42,579 nucleotides of DNA from Lactobacillus corticis (GCF_018327645.1 NZ_BMAY01000014.1:1-42579); one strand, 5' to 3'. Shown: positions 31,614-40,041, numbered from the stretch's first letter. Numbers and translations: made by a program. Notes: a model not told the origin generated them from the letters alone.

Positions 31614-32418
31614 ATACGCCTAAAATGTTGAAATAACTCAACACAATTCCTAATACCAAAACGAATAAGATAACCTTAGTAGAGGTTACTTTCTTTTTGC
31701 CGAGCAGCCAGTAAACAAATGCTACAAGCAAGACTGGTACCAGCGAAGGCATGATTTCGTTTAAAACGCTCTGCAGCTTTAAGGTAACCTTACCGGTTTG
31801 GAAAACTAATGGCACATTTACGGTAACCACAGTGGGAATTAAGGCTCCGACTACGGTCAACCCCAGCAAAATTGCAGACTGGGTAATCAAATTAAGTTTG
31901 CCTTCAGCAGAGTCGATTAACTTTTCTCCTTGATAGTATCCTAAAGGCAACAGTGAAAAACGGAGGAAGAAGATCAGCAAGTTGACGGCAATCCACATCA
32001 AAGCCCCAATTGGACTGCCTTTAAGCCCCATATATGCGCCGATAGAACCAAAAACAGTAGGGATGATAACGCCAAAAATCGTATCGCCCACACTGGCTAG
32101 TGGTCCCATCAAACCGGTTTTCAGTCCGGCAACAGTGTCCTTAGCAGCATAGCCTTGGTGATTTTCAATCGCTAAGTCCATCCCGATGATAAACGGACCG
32201 GTGAAGGCATTAGTATTAAAGAACTGGTCATGCATCCGCATCATTTCTACTAATTCATCATCATGATAGAAACGTTGCAAGAAAGGCAGGACGGTGTAGA
32301 AGTAGCCTGGGGCCATCATCTTTTCATAGTTCCAGGATAATTGGCTGGCCCACAACCAGCGCCAGTTTGCCCTAAAAAGATCGTGTTTGGTTAAACTCTT
32401 GTTTTCACTAGTTTTCAT
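31612..32418 (-). CDS. Mannose-class PTS component IID
   Basis: A 268-residue integral membrane subunit that with IIC forms the sugar channel. It opens LTKHDLFRANWRWLWASQLSWNYEKMMAPGYFY, the standard IID N-terminus, and holds MGPLASVGDTIFGVIIPTVFGSIGA near residue 117. ATG 32418 is chosen because it follows GGAGGG inside the end of the IIC gene (11-nt overlap) and starts MKTSENKSLTK. The order IIAB-IIC-IID is a complete transporter. The substrate (mannose, fructose, sorbose, N-acetylated or other sugars) cannot be set from sequence. Confidence 0.93.
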   Translation of the reverse strand: MKTSENKSLTKHDLFRANWRWLWASQLSWNYEKMMAPGYFYTVLPFLQRFYHDDELVEMMRMHDQFFNTNAFTGPFIIGMDLAIENHQGYAAKDTVAGLKTGLMGPLASVGDTIFGVIIPTVFGSIGAYMGLKGSPIGALMWIAVNLLIFFLRFSLLPLGYYQGEKLIDSAEGKLNLITQSAILLGLTVVGALIPTVVTVNVPLVFQTGKVTLKLQSVLNEIMPSLVPVLLVAFVYWLLGKKKVTSTKVILFVLVLGIVLSYFNILGV

Positions 32419-33190
32419 ATTCACCCTCCGCATTTTCGTATTCGCTAACTGCTGCTTTTGGTTGGGCTTCACTTTGACGTTGATAGTTGATCAGCGCTAA
32501 AGCTAGTCCTAACAAGGCTACTCCCAGCATTGGAATCTTCAGGTAAGCTGCTGCAACAAAGCCGATAATTAAATAAGAAAGGTATTTCTTGGTTGGAAGA
32601 TAGCGAAGCAAGATTGCGATACCCACAACTGGCAAAATTTTGCCGGAAACTTTTAACCCATTAGTCAACCAAACGGGAATAGCATTCAAAATGGCTTTAA
32701 CAATGCTGTTGCCGACAAGTAACAGTAAGAATACGGGGATTGCCCGTGAAAAGCCCCAAGAGAAAATCCCCAACCAGGCATTGCGACCGGCTGATTTGGG
32801 GTTATTTTCGTTGATGAAGCGTTCACCGCGTTTTTGGAAGAAGGTGTTAGCCAAACGTGCTAGGACATCAAGCTGTACCATCAATAAACCAACCGGTACT
32901 GCTAAGCCAATTGCAAATTGAGTACCTTTTCCAGCAAGTACGGCATAAACCGTCCCGACAATCGCTCCGGTCATATAGTCAGGCATGCTGGCACCGCCGT
33001 AAGTGCTGACTCCTAATACCATTAATTGCAATGTTGCGCCGACGATCAAGCCGGTTTTGATATCGCCCATGATGAGGCCACTAATCATTCCAATACAGAG
33101 GGGATTGTTAACCCAATAAACGGTCAGCTGGTCGATAATCATCCAAAAGGCCAAGGCTGATAATAAAATTATTTGCCACCAAGTAATCAT
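32408..33190 (-). CDS. Mannose-class PTS component IIC
   Basis: A 260-residue membrane subunit. LSALAFWMIIDQLTVYWVNNPLCIGMISGLIMGDIKTGLIVGATLQL is the N-terminal IIC block, and GVSTYGGASMPDYMTGAIVGT carries the conserved Gly/Asp loop. The acidic tail SEYENAEGEYEN overlaps the IID start by 11 nt. It lies 12 nt after IIAB. Confidence 0.93.
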   Translation of the reverse strand: MITWWQIILLSALAFWMIIDQLTVYWVNNPLCIGMISGLIMGDIKTGLIVGATLQLMVLGVSTYGGASMPDYMTGAIVGTVYAVLAGKGTQFAIGLAVPVGLLMVQLDVLARLANTFFQKRGERFINENNPKSAGRNAWLGIFSWGFSRAIPVFLLLLVGNSIVKAILNAIPVWLTNGLKVSGKILPVVGIAILLRYLPTKKYLSYLIIGFVAAAYLKIPMLGVALLGLALALINYQRQSEAQPKAAVSEYENAEGEYEN

Positions 33191-33202
33191 GATGCATCCT
33201 TT

Positions 33203-34096
33203 CTATTTTTGCAGCATAGGCATAAAGTCTGCTGCTGGTTCGGTAGGAACCATTTGGTGATAAAGCTTAAGTCCGTGTTGCGCTAAGTATTCAAAATCGC
33301 TGATATCTTGTTTGGTTACTGCGACGCTTTTAGCAACCTGCTTGGAATCGTCCTTAGTTGACATATTGCCAACATTGATTGCCGGTAAATCAACGCCGTA
33401 ATCCAGCAATTGGCGGAGGACGCCAGGATTTTTAACCAGCAATAAGACCCGCTGCTGCCGGTATTTTCCTTCGTTAATCCGTTTGGCTGCGCCTTTTGCA
33501 GTTAAAATGCTGAGGTGAACATTAGCAGGACAGGCTGTTTTTAGCGCGGTCTTTTGGATTGGGCTCTTGACGATTTGATCATCAACTACCATCAAACGGG
33601 TTAATTGCAGCCGGTTGGTCCACATGGTCGCAACTTGGCCATGGATTAAACGTTCATCAATCCGAATATTTAAGGCGCCAGCAGTTGTAGTATTTTCTTT
33701 TTGATTGTTTTCCTTTTGCTTTGGTGCAGCTGGTTGATCTCCTAAAAGACCCGAAGTTTCGGCACTCTCCTTAAATGCTTCAGCAAAACTCAACCCGGTA
33801 GCCAGCCCTAACAGGACGGAAAATGAAAGTCCGGTGTAGATTTTGACTTCTGGATGAGCTTTTTGAAAACGCAAGGCGGTATTTGATGGAGTTCCGCCTT
33901 TGAAATCGACCAAGATGGTTGGCATGGCTGAAAATTCAGTGGCCGTTTTTGCAATTTCGGCTAGCAGATCATCTTGATTCATGGTTTGCTTAAATTCAAT
34001 TGCCCTGACATTAGCTAGCGGACCCACTATCATCTCGCAGCTCTCTAGGGTAGCACGGGCATAACTGCCATGACTGATAAGTAATAGATTCTCCAT
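33203..34096 (-). CDS. Mannose-class PTS component IIAB (fused)
   Basis: A 297-residue cytoplasmic phosphotransfer protein. IIA covers residues 1-120, with phospho-His9 in LLISHGSYA and the VDFKGGTPSN loop. A polar linker (about 123-140, QKENNQKENTTT) joins it to IIB, with its phospho-histidine in RIDERLIHGQV near residue 154. GGAGGG precedes the ATG. It is the first gene of the PTS operon. A cre site and an extended -10 lie upstream, so CcpA control by good sugars is likely. No LevR-type activator is adjacent. Confidence 0.93.
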   Translation of the reverse strand: MENLLLISHGSYARATLESCEMIVGPLANVRAIEFKQTMNQDDLLAEIAKTATEFSAMPTILVDFKGGTPSNTALRFQKAHPEVKIYTGLSFSVLLGLATGLSFAEAFKESAETSGLLGDQPAAPKQKENNQKENTTTAGALNIRIDERLIHGQVATMWTNRLQLTRLMVVDDQIVKSPIQKTALKTACPANVHLSILTAKGAAKRINEGKYRQQRVLLLVKNPGVLRQLLDYGVDLPAINVGNMSTKDDSKQVAKSVAVTKQDISDFEYLAQHGLKLYHQMVPTEPAADFMPMLQK

Positions 34097-34138
34097 GATT
34101 CCCTCCTGAAAAACTACGAGGATTATTATAGACTAAGA

Positions 34139-34144
34139 ATTATA
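34139..34144 (-). promoter_or_regulatory. Extended -10 of the PTS operon
   Basis: TGG-TATAAT on the minus strand (-10 at 34139-34144), about 40 nt before the IIAB start. No good -35 is seen. Confidence 0.55.
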
Positions 34145-34165
34145 CCAATTAAAGAAAATATCGAA

Positions 34166-34179
34166 TGTAAACGCTTATA
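34166..34179. promoter_or_regulatory. cre site (CcpA) upstream of the PTS operon
   Basis: TGTAAACGCTTATA matches the cre consensus TGWAARCGYTWWCA at 13 of 14 positions and sits upstream of the -10. Confidence 0.7.
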
Positions 34180-34279
34180 ATAGGATATTTGTAGTATATA
34201 CCAATGTCTAGACCGGTAATTTGAAATTGCTTTTTATTTTGCTGTTTGCCAAAAATGCCTATTTTTTATCAAGCCTAAA

Positions 34280-34312
34280 TGAAAAAGTCCTCGGAGTGCT
34301 CCGAGGACTTTG
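34280..34312 (-). terminator. Terminator of the lysine ABC transporter operon
   Basis: The minus-strand GTCCTCGGAG/CCGAGGAC hairpin is followed by TTTTT. Confidence 0.9.
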
Positions 34313-34315
34313 TTT

Positions 34316-35071
34316 TCATAAAGAATTTGCGCGGAAGTTGCGCAAGAATTTTTGCAATTTTTCGTTTTGTGGATGGTTGAAGATTTGATCCGGTTCACCA
34401 GCTTCAGTGATAATCCCATCAGCTACAAACAATACCTGGTCTGAGATATCTCTAGCAAAAGCCATTTCGTGGGTAACGATAATCATGGTTAAACCAGTCG
34501 TAGCCAGCTTTTTCATAACTTCCAAAACTTCGCCGACCATTTCCGGGTCGAGGGCACTGGTTGGTTCATCGAACAAGAGGACTTCAGGGTCCATTGAAAT
34601 CGCTCTGGCGATTGCTACCCGTTGTTGCTGACCTCCGGATAACTGGCTAGGCTTAGCCTTAATGAATGGCTCCATGCCAACCTTTTTCAAGTTTTCCAAA
34701 GCAATCTTCTTAGCTTCATCTTTGGATCGCTTTAAAACTAGTTCTTGACCAACCATGCAGTTGCTCAAGACGTCTAAGTTGTTAAAGAGGTTGAATTGCT
34801 GGAAGACCATGCCGACCTTTGCCCGGTAGTCATTCAAGTCATAGCCGGGAGCGAGGATGTTTTCGCCGTGAAAATCAATTTCACCGCCGGTTGGCTGCTC
34901 TAAAAGGTTGATACAACGCAAGGTAGTTGACTTACCGCCACCGGAAGGGCCGATGATGGTGACAATTTCGCCCTTGTTAATGTCGACATTGATATCCTTA
35001 AGCACTTGGTGATCGCCGTAAGCTTTTTGCATGTGCTTAAGGCTGATAATTGTTTGATTTGTTTCTGTCAT
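34316..35071 (-). CDS. ABC transporter ATPase for a polar amino acid, probably lysine
   Basis: A 251-residue ATPase of the GlnQ/HisP type. Walker A is GPSGGGKST, the Q-loop VFQQFNLF, the signature LSGGQQQR, Walker B VLLFDEPTSALD and the H-loop VTHEMAFA. GAGG lies 9 nt before the ATG. It follows the fused binding protein/permease by a single base and is under the same lysine riboswitch, which sets the likely substrate as lysine. Confidence 0.92.
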   Translation of the reverse strand: MTETNQTIISLKHMQKAYGDHQVLKDINVDINKGEIVTIIGPSGGGKSTTLRCINLLEQPTGGEIDFHGENILAPGYDLNDYRAKVGMVFQQFNLFNNLDVLSNCMVGQELVLKRSKDEAKKIALENLKKVGMEPFIKAKPSQLSGGQQQRVAIARAISMDPEVLLFDEPTSALDPEMVGEVLEVMKKLATTGLTMIIVTHEMAFARDISDQVLFVADGIITEAGEPDQIFNHPQNEKLQKFLRNFRANSL

Positions 35072-35072
35072 C

Positions 35073-36689
35073 TTATTTTACCTCGTCTTCAGGATTGCCT
35101 ACTTGGATTTGGTTGGCCATTAAGTTGTAGTTCTTTGGACCAGCCAGCTTCTTTTCAATCAAGTTGAAGATCCGGGTAATGGTAAAGGTCAGGATCAAGT
35201 AGATGACTGAAATTATGAAGTAGGTTGGGAAGAATTCGAAGGTTTGACTAGCAACCGTAGAACCTACAAAGAACAATTCAGATACAGAAATGATGCTCAA
35301 TACGGAAGTATCCTTGATGTTAACGATAAATTCGTTAGTAATTGAAGGTAAGCAGTTCCGAATTGCCTGTGGCAGAATGATATGCCACATCCGTTGGTTG
35401 TGCGTCATCCCTAAGGCACTGGCAGCTTCAAACTGACCTTCTGGAGTAGAGATGATCCCGCCCCGGATAACTTCGGCCAAATATGCCCCGGTATTAATAG
35501 AAACAATAACCAAAGCAGCTACCGTGCGGTTTAAGTTGATGTGCCACAATTGGGCAATCCCGTAGTAAATTACGGCCGCTTGCACCATCATTGGAGTGCC
35601 ACGAAAGACTTCGACATAAACGGCCAAAAGCCAGTTGACAACTTTTAAGAAGGCCTTTTTACCAGCAGTCGTTGGAGTAGGAATTGTCCGAATAATTCCG
35701 ACTACCAAACCAATAAAGAAACCGGCAATCGTACCGACTAAGGCCAAAAGCAAGGTCATGCCGACACCGCCCAGGATCATGTTGCCGTATTGCTTCCAAG
35801 TCTTAACCAGCCATGGCTGCGACTTCTCGGCTGAAGTTTGGGACGAACCAGCCTTAGGCTGCTGCTTAACCGCAGTGGCCATTAACTGATTACGCTTCTT
35901 GGTCGAAATTGTCGCTAAGGCCTGGTTGACTTGAGCTAAGAGCTTGGTGTTAGACTTTTTAACCCCGATTGAGGTAATTGAGTCACTCTTTGAAACCTTG
36001 AAGCCCTTCATCTTGCTGATGTTGATGGCGGTAATATTTCTGTTAACCCGCTTGTAGCTTAAGTATTCAATATCTTCGGCAACATAACCGTCGATTGTGC
36101 CAGATTGCAGACTTTGACGCATAGCAGAGAAGTCCTTCATGGCATTTTCTCTGACTGCACCCTTTAATTGCTTGATTAAGTTGTAGTGCAGCGTCCCTTG
36201 TTGCGCGGTCAGCTTTGCTCCCTTGAAACTGTTCAAGGTCTTGGCTTTAGCATACTTGCTGTCCTTGTTGACAATTACCACGAATGAACTCTTACGGTAA
36301 GGGTTTGAGAAGTTGATTTGCTTGCGCCGTTCAGCTGTTGGCGACATTCCGGCAATGATCAAGTCGATCTTACCAGAAGTCAAGGCTGGCAATAGCCCAT
36401 CCCATTCAGTCTTTTCGACAACGACATTTTTATGAAGATACTTACCAATGAGCTTAGCAATTTGCACATCGTACCCATTAGCGTATTGCTTTGAGCCGTC
36501 GATCTTGACAGCGCCGTTAGCACTGGTTGTTTGGGTCCAGTTGTATGGCGGGTAGTTAGCTTCCATTCCGATCTTTAACGTGCCGGAATCACTGGCAGCT
36601 TCAACTTGCGACTGATTATTAGTCAAGCCCAACACCATTAGCAGGGTAAAGAGAGCCATGACTGCAATCATGCGAATTTTTGACTTCAC
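35073..36689 (-). CDS. Fused lysine-binding protein and ABC permease
   Basis: A 538-residue fusion. A signal/anchor segment (about 1-32) is followed by a solute-binding domain of family 3 (about 36-275: IGMEANYPPYNW, EWDGLLPALTSGKIDLIIAGMSPTAERR, AQQGTLH). A Ser/Gln-rich linker leads to a permease domain (about 300-525) with the EAASALGMTHNQRMWHIILPQAIR ATPase-contact loop. The start is taken as GTG 36689, 8 nt after GGAGG; an upstream in-frame TTG overlaps that site. A lysine riboswitch in the leader makes lysine the likely substrate, although the binding domain alone would suggest Gln, Arg or His as well. Confidence 0.92.
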   Translation of the reverse strand: MKSKIRMIAVMALFTLLMVLGLTNNQSQVEAASDSGTLKIGMEANYPPYNWTQTTSANGAVKIDGSKQYANGYDVQIAKLIGKYLHKNVVVEKTEWDGLLPALTSGKIDLIIAGMSPTAERRKQINFSNPYRKSSFVVIVNKDSKYAKAKTLNSFKGAKLTAQQGTLHYNLIKQLKGAVRENAMKDFSAMRQSLQSGTIDGYVAEDIEYLSYKRVNRNITAINISKMKGFKVSKSDSITSIGVKKSNTKLLAQVNQALATISTKKRNQLMATAVKQQPKAGSSQTSAEKSQPWLVKTWKQYGNMILGGVGMTLLLALVGTIAGFFIGLVVGIIRTIPTPTTAGKKAFLKVVNWLLAVYVEVFRGTPMMVQAAVIYYGIAQLWHINLNRTVAALVIVSINTGAYLAEVIRGGIISTPEGQFEAASALGMTHNQRMWHIILPQAIRNCLPSITNEFIVNIKDTSVLSIISVSELFFVGSTVASQTFEFFPTYFIISVIYLILTFTITRIFNLIEKKLAGPKNYNLMANQIQVGNPEDEVK

Positions 36690-36740
36690 TTTGAAATCCT
36701 CCAATATATCATTTCAAGAAAAGCCCAAACAATAAAGCGT

Positions 36741-36770
36741 AAAAAAACCTCGTCGCAAATTGCAACGAGG
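36741..36770 (-). terminator. Lysine riboswitch terminator
   Basis: Minus-strand CCTCGTTGC-AATTT-GCGACGAGG and TTTTTTT, 50 nt before the start of the binding-protein gene. Confidence 0.9.
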
Positions 36771-36797
36771 ATAATCATCAGTAGTAGTACCAAATCA

Positions 36798-36964
36798 TAT
36801 AGCGCTCCCTGGGGACTAACCAGGACAGTCTGCAGAATATGCTCCTGCAGCCCAGCAGCCGACTTCCACGAAGAAGCAAGCCGCTTCGGCAACCCAGCCT
36901 CAACTTGATCTTCACCGCATTCGTGTGCTCCAATCAAGTTAGTTCTGGTTGCGACCTCTATTGC
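36798..36964 (-). promoter_or_regulatory. Lysine riboswitch (L box)
   Basis: On the minus strand the leader reads AATAGAGGTCGC, then GGTGAAGATC, TTGAGGCTGG, GTTGCCGAAG and, after a long hairpin, TCGGCTGCTGGG, ending near CTGTCCTGG. These are the conserved junction elements of the lysine aptamer. A promoter precedes it and a terminator follows it, so lysine should repress the ABC operon by early termination. Confidence 0.87.
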
Positions 36965-36991
36965 ATTGGGATATTTATTTAACTGAAAAAC

Positions 36992-37020
36992 AGATTAAAT
37001 GAATTTTGCTTTTTTGTCAA
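36992..37020 (-). promoter_or_regulatory. Promoter of the lysine riboswitch transcript
   Basis: Minus-strand TTGACA (37015-37020), 17 nt and TAATCT (36992-36997), about 28 nt before the aptamer. Confidence 0.75.
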
Positions 37021-37038
37021 GAAAAAGCCTCAAGAAGC
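37021..37038 (-). terminator. Weak terminator after the TerC-family gene
   Basis: Minus-strand AGCTT-CTTG-AGGCT with a T5 tail. The stem is only 5 bp and it abuts the next -35. Confidence 0.4.
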
Positions 37039-37040
37039 TG

Positions 37041-37814
37041 CTATTTTTTCAAAGTCTTGTGACCATGATGCTTAACGCGAACGTAATGGAAAATGATGGT
37101 AAGCGCTAAAATGCCAAAAACAAAGGCAGCAAACCAGCTGTTTGGCACTTCATAATCCAGCGGCGGCAAGGAAAGAGCTAATTTGATGGCAATTACGCCA
37201 ATTAAGACGTAAGCCATGGTCTGCAGTTCTGGAATAACTTCCATTAACTTGATAATTACTTCGGCCACGCCCCGCATGCAGAGGATTCCGATCATTCCGC
37301 CAAGCAAGACCACTACTGGATTGCTGGAGACCGCCAATGCAGCTAAGACAGAGTCAATGGAGAAAACAATATCCATTGCTTCAATTGAAATAACCGTACG
37401 CCAGAATAATGAAAGAATATGCTTTTTATTCTTTTTCTGTTTATGGTGTTCCTTGTGCTTTTTTTGAGCTGCTTGGGGGTGGCGTTGATCCCAGAAATAT
37501 TTAACTGCCAAATAAAATAGGTAAAGACTGCCAGCTAGTTTTATTTCCCAGAAATTAATCAGGTAAGTTCCAATTCCGATGACAATAAAGCGAAAAATAT
37601 AGGCTCCCCACAAGCCGTAAAAGAGTGACTTGCGCTGTTCATCTTTGTCGGGCAGAGATTGGGTCTGGGCGGCTAATACTACGGCATTGTCAACGGACAA
37701 GAGGCATTCCATTAAGATCAGGGTTAGGATAATCATCCAGTCGCTGGCACTGGTTAACACATGTTCCCAGTTGCTGAGACTGAAGAATGGGGCATAAAGT
37801 TTTAAAATATTCAT
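37041..37814 (-). CDS. TerC-family integral membrane protein
   Basis: A 257-residue protein with seven to eight helices. The two acidic membrane motifs of the family are ECLLSVDNAVVLAAQ (near residue 36) and IEAMDIVFSIDSVLAALAV (near residue 145). Bacterial TerC/MeeF proteins have been linked to manganese export, including loading of secreted enzymes. A cytoplasmic loop (about 112-131) is rich in His and Lys and may bind metal. AAGAAGGATCG precedes the ATG. It lies 35 nt after the sirtuin gene, probably in one transcript. No yybP-ykoY Mn riboswitch is visible. Confidence 0.88.
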   Translation of the reverse strand: MNILKLYAPFFSLSNWEHVLTSASDWMIILTLILMECLLSVDNAVVLAAQTQSLPDKDEQRKSLFYGLWGAYIFRFIVIGIGTYLINFWEIKLAGSLYLFYLAVKYFWDQRHPQAAQKKHKEHHKQKKNKKHILSLFWRTVISIEAMDIVFSIDSVLAALAVSSNPVVVLLGGMIGILCMRGVAEVIIKLMEVIPELQTMAYVLIGVIAIKLALSLPPLDYEVPNSWFAAFVFGILALTIIFHYVRVKHHGHKTLKK

Positions 37815-37849
37815 ATCGATCCTTCTTTAAAAAGTGTACGATATGTAAT

Positions 37850-38551
37850 CTAACGTAATGCCCCAAAGACGTCAAGGGCATCACCAATGATACTGTTAAC
37901 CCCACGGGCAGCAATTTCAGTCTTATTAACTGCCCAAATCTTGGCATTTGGCCGGCGGTAAGCTAGCAGCTGGGCAAAGGGGTAAACCACAAAGCTGGTT
38001 CCGCAAATGATTACCAAATCACTAGCCTGCATGGCAGCAACGGAAGCTTGCAATACTTGACTGTCAATTTCTTCACCATAGAGGACGATCCCTGGTCGCA
38101 CAACTCCGCCGCAATTTTTATGATAAGGGCTGGCCGCGTAGTCTTCGTAGCTGACTGGCTGCTGGCATTTAGTACAGTAGATATTATAGAGGTTGCCATG
38201 AAATTCCGTGACATGGGGATTGCCGGCTTTTGTGTCTAAAGTGTCCACATTTTGGGTAATGAGGCTGCCTTTTTCTTGGCAAATCTGAGCCATCTTTTGG
38301 TGAATCGGGTTTGGCTTGGCATCAGGAAAGTACATATTTTTCATCACGAATTCGTGGAAAAATTCTGGCCGCTGATGCAAGGTCTCGCTGCTTAAGATGG
38401 TCTCCGGGCTTTCGCTTACGCCGTTGTAAATTCCGTTTTTTGACCGGTAGTCGGGGATGCCGGAGTGAGTTGAAACGCCCGCTCCGGTTAAAAAGACAAT
38501 ATGCTTAGCCTGATCGATATCGGTTTGCAATTCAGTAATTTTCTGGTCCAT
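37850..38551 (-). CDS. NAD-dependent protein deacylase, Sir2 family
   Basis: A 233-residue sirtuin that removes acyl groups from lysines using NAD. GAGVSTHSGIPDYR (22-36), TQNVDTLDTKAG (99-110), the catalytic His118 in EFHGN and GTSFVVYPF near residue 189 are all present. The zinc knuckle is Cys126-x2-Cys129 and His144-x2-Cys147, where the third ligand is normally cysteine. AGGAGGG precedes the ATG. It is the first gene of a probable pair with the TerC gene. Confidence 0.93.
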   Translation of the reverse strand: MDQKITELQTDIDQAKHIVFLTGAGVSTHSGIPDYRSKNGIYNGVSESPETILSSETLHQRPEFFHEFVMKNMYFPDAKPNPIHQKMAQICQEKGSLITQNVDTLDTKAGNPHVTEFHGNLYNIYCTKCQQPVSYEDYAASPYHKNCGGVVRPGIVLYGEEIDSQVLQASVAAMQASDLVIICGTSFVVYPFAQLLAYRRPNAKIWAVNKTEIAARGVNSIIGDALDVFGALR

Positions 38552-38611
38552 AAAGCCCTCCTAAATGAAAAACAACTGCTAGGTATCACTACAATTATAG
38601 TTCTTTAGTTT

Positions 38612-38619
38612 GCTATAAT
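38612..38619 (+). promoter_or_regulatory. Extended -10 before the 160-residue membrane protein gene
   Basis: TGC-TATAAT (TG at 38611-38612, -10 at 38614-38619), about 20 nt before AAAGGA. Confidence 0.6.
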
Positions 38620-38651
38620 AGTAATAACTTAACTACGAAAGGACGATCAGG

Positions 38652-39134
38652 ATGAATTTTGATAACCAAATAAACTTGGTAATAGTCTTACTGATGGCGA
38701 TTTATGCTTGCTACAGCTGGTATTGGCAGGCAATCGTTGAATATCGCGCCCAGTATCGCTACTCTGGCATAGTATGGACCTTTATTTTTATTTGGCTTCT
38801 GTACCCGATGGCTGAGTCAGGAGGTAAGATTATTGTCATTTTCCTGGCACTCTTTATCCTGATCGGAGTAGTCGACGGCTTTAGCGGATTTGCGAAAAAA
38901 CGGGTGGTCTTGTCTGGCTATTTTAAACGGACTTTGCCATTCGAACGAATTCAACAGGTAACGGTTTTAAATGTGCCTAATCCTGTTAAGCCGCAAGTTG
39001 TCTGCATCTTTAAAGCCGACCGGCAGCGCAGCTACATGCTGAAGTTTATGGGAACTTTAAGTGATGTGCTGGGACAGCTAAAAACCCATTTAAACGATGG
39101 AGTTGAGATTGAAGTTCAGACTCCAATGGAATAG
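38652..39134 (+). CDS. Membrane protein of unknown function, 160 residues
   Basis: Three hydrophobic segments (about 8-27, 37-54 and 57-76) are followed by a soluble C-terminal half that looks like a small beta-rich domain (KRVVLSGYFKRTLPFERIQQVTVLNVPN), reminiscent of bacterial PH-like membrane proteins. I cannot name the family. AAAGGACGATCAGG precedes the ATG. It is monocistronic, with an extended -10 upstream and a terminator downstream. Confidence 0.75.
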   Translation: MNFDNQINLVIVLLMAIYACYSWYWQAIVEYRAQYRYSGIVWTFIFIWLLYPMAESGGKIIVIFLALFILIGVVDGFSGFAKKRVVLSGYFKRTLPFERIQQVTVLNVPNPVKPQVVCIFKADRQRSYMLKFMGTLSDVLGQLKTHLNDGVEIEVQTPME

Positions 39135-39141
39135 AAACAAG

Positions 39142-39169
39142 CGCTTTGACAGTAGTCGAGGCGTTTTTT
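39142..39169 (+). terminator. Terminator after the 160-residue membrane protein gene
   Basis: CGCTTTGAC-AGTA-GTCGAGGCG with two G-U pairs, then TTTTTT. Confidence 0.8.
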
Positions 39170-39284
39170 GATGCACTTAGTATTTTGATCTAACCAAAGA
39201 AAAATATAAGCATTAGCTTTAAACGAATAGGATAGGAGCCTGTTGTCAACGGTATGAGGGATGTTTATGCATTGAATTTATATT

Positions 39285-39305
39285 AGCAAACGCTTACAAT
39301 ATAAT
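39285..39305 (+). promoter_or_regulatory. cre-like site and -10 before the 108-residue membrane protein gene
   Basis: AGCAAACGCTTACA (39285-39298) matches the cre consensus at 12 of 14 positions and is followed at once by TATAAT (39300-39305). A CcpA complex here would cover the promoter. The rest of 39170-39284 shows nothing clear. Confidence 0.55.
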
Positions 39306-39330
39306 TGGCTTGAGTAGGAAGGAGAAGAAA

Positions 39331-39657
39331 ATGAAGAAGAAACTTAACATTGCATTGCTAGTACTTGGAATATTCTCGACATTATTTTTGCTAATTCAAG
39401 TTTTGCCAGGAACACAATATATTTATAGTAAAAAAGACATAATAATTATAGTTTCAGGTATTGCTGAAGTAGTACTGGTATTAGCTCTACCAATCTTGTC
39501 ATATTTTCCAAATTTGCGCCTAGTTACAATAGTGTTAGCTATAATTCTGATGGCTATCCTGATTTATTATTGGGGGGTGACATGGTATGCAGAATCAATT
39601 TATTATTCCGTCTATGCTTTAATATTCATTGGATTTAACTTGTACTATAAATCTTGA
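39331..39657 (+). CDS. Small membrane protein of unknown function, 108 residues
   Basis: Four hydrophobic segments (about 5-23, 36-55, 60-79 and 82-104) fill nearly the whole protein; the N-terminus is MKKKLNIALL. ATG 39331 follows AAGGAGAAG; the in-frame TTG 21 nt upstream overlaps that site and is rejected. No motif gives a function. A cre-like site overlaps its promoter, so carbon source may control it. It ends in the first copy of a 55-bp repeat that contains its terminator. Confidence 0.65.
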   Translation: MKKKLNIALLVLGIFSTLFLLIQVLPGTQYIYSKKDIIIIVSGIAEVVLVLALPILSYFPNLRLVTIVLAIILMAILIYYWGVTWYAESIYYSVYALIFIGFNLYYKS

Positions 39658-39662
39658 ACTTA

Positions 39663-39717
39663 ATTAAATATGTAAAAACTGCTGATGTGTACTTCAAGCC
39701 ATCAGCAGTTTTTATTT
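39663..39717 (+). repeat. 55-bp direct repeat with terminator, left copy
   Basis: Identical at 54 of 55 positions to 42366-42420. It contains the hairpin AAAAACTGCTGATG/CATCAGCAGTTTTT, an efficient terminator for the preceding gene. Confidence 0.92.
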
Positions 39718-39739
39718 CATAGTTTTTGAAAATTCTGGC

Positions 39740-39768
39740 TTGACAGATAAAAAGCTTAAGTGTATCAT
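39740..39768 (+). promoter_or_regulatory. Promoter of the T-box-controlled operon
   Basis: TTGACA (39740-39745), 17 nt and TATCAT (39763-39768), with TG before the -10. Confidence 0.85.
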
Positions 39769-39779
39769 GATGAATAAAT

Positions 39780-40041
39780 AATTAAAAGATTTTAAAAAGC
39801 AGAGTAATTAATTACCACTTTCTTCAGAGAATCGTGATTGGTGTGAAGCGACGTTAGCGGGATTAGTGAACATGGGCTTGAAATAATCGGTGCTGGTGAT
39901 ATTTAGCTGGCAACGGAGTTGTGACCCGTTAACAATCACAGACTATGAATTTGTAGTCGTTGAGGTTTAGCGCGTAAGCGTTAAGCAAAAAAAGGTGGTA
40001 ACACGAAGCATTCGTCCTTTTCTGGGCGAGTGCTTTTTTAT
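39780..40041 (+). promoter_or_regulatory. T-box leader, probably methionine-specific
   Basis: Stem I elements appear from CAGAGAATC and GATTGGTGTGAAGCGAC. GTGAACATGGGC near 39865-39876 fits the specifier loop, with ATG (Met) as the codon. AAAGGTGGTAACACG near 39991-40005 is the T-box bulge sequence that pairs with an uncharged tRNA acceptor end. The terminator AAGCATTCGTCC/GGGCGAGTGCTT with T6 ends near 40041. Uncharged tRNA-Met should therefore allow read-through into mmuM-mmuP. The specifier call leans on the downstream genes. Confidence 0.88.

Noticed and set aside
36705..36937. An open frame upstream of the lysine ABC genes
   Set aside because: It lies in the lysine aptamer and terminator, and has no ribosome site.
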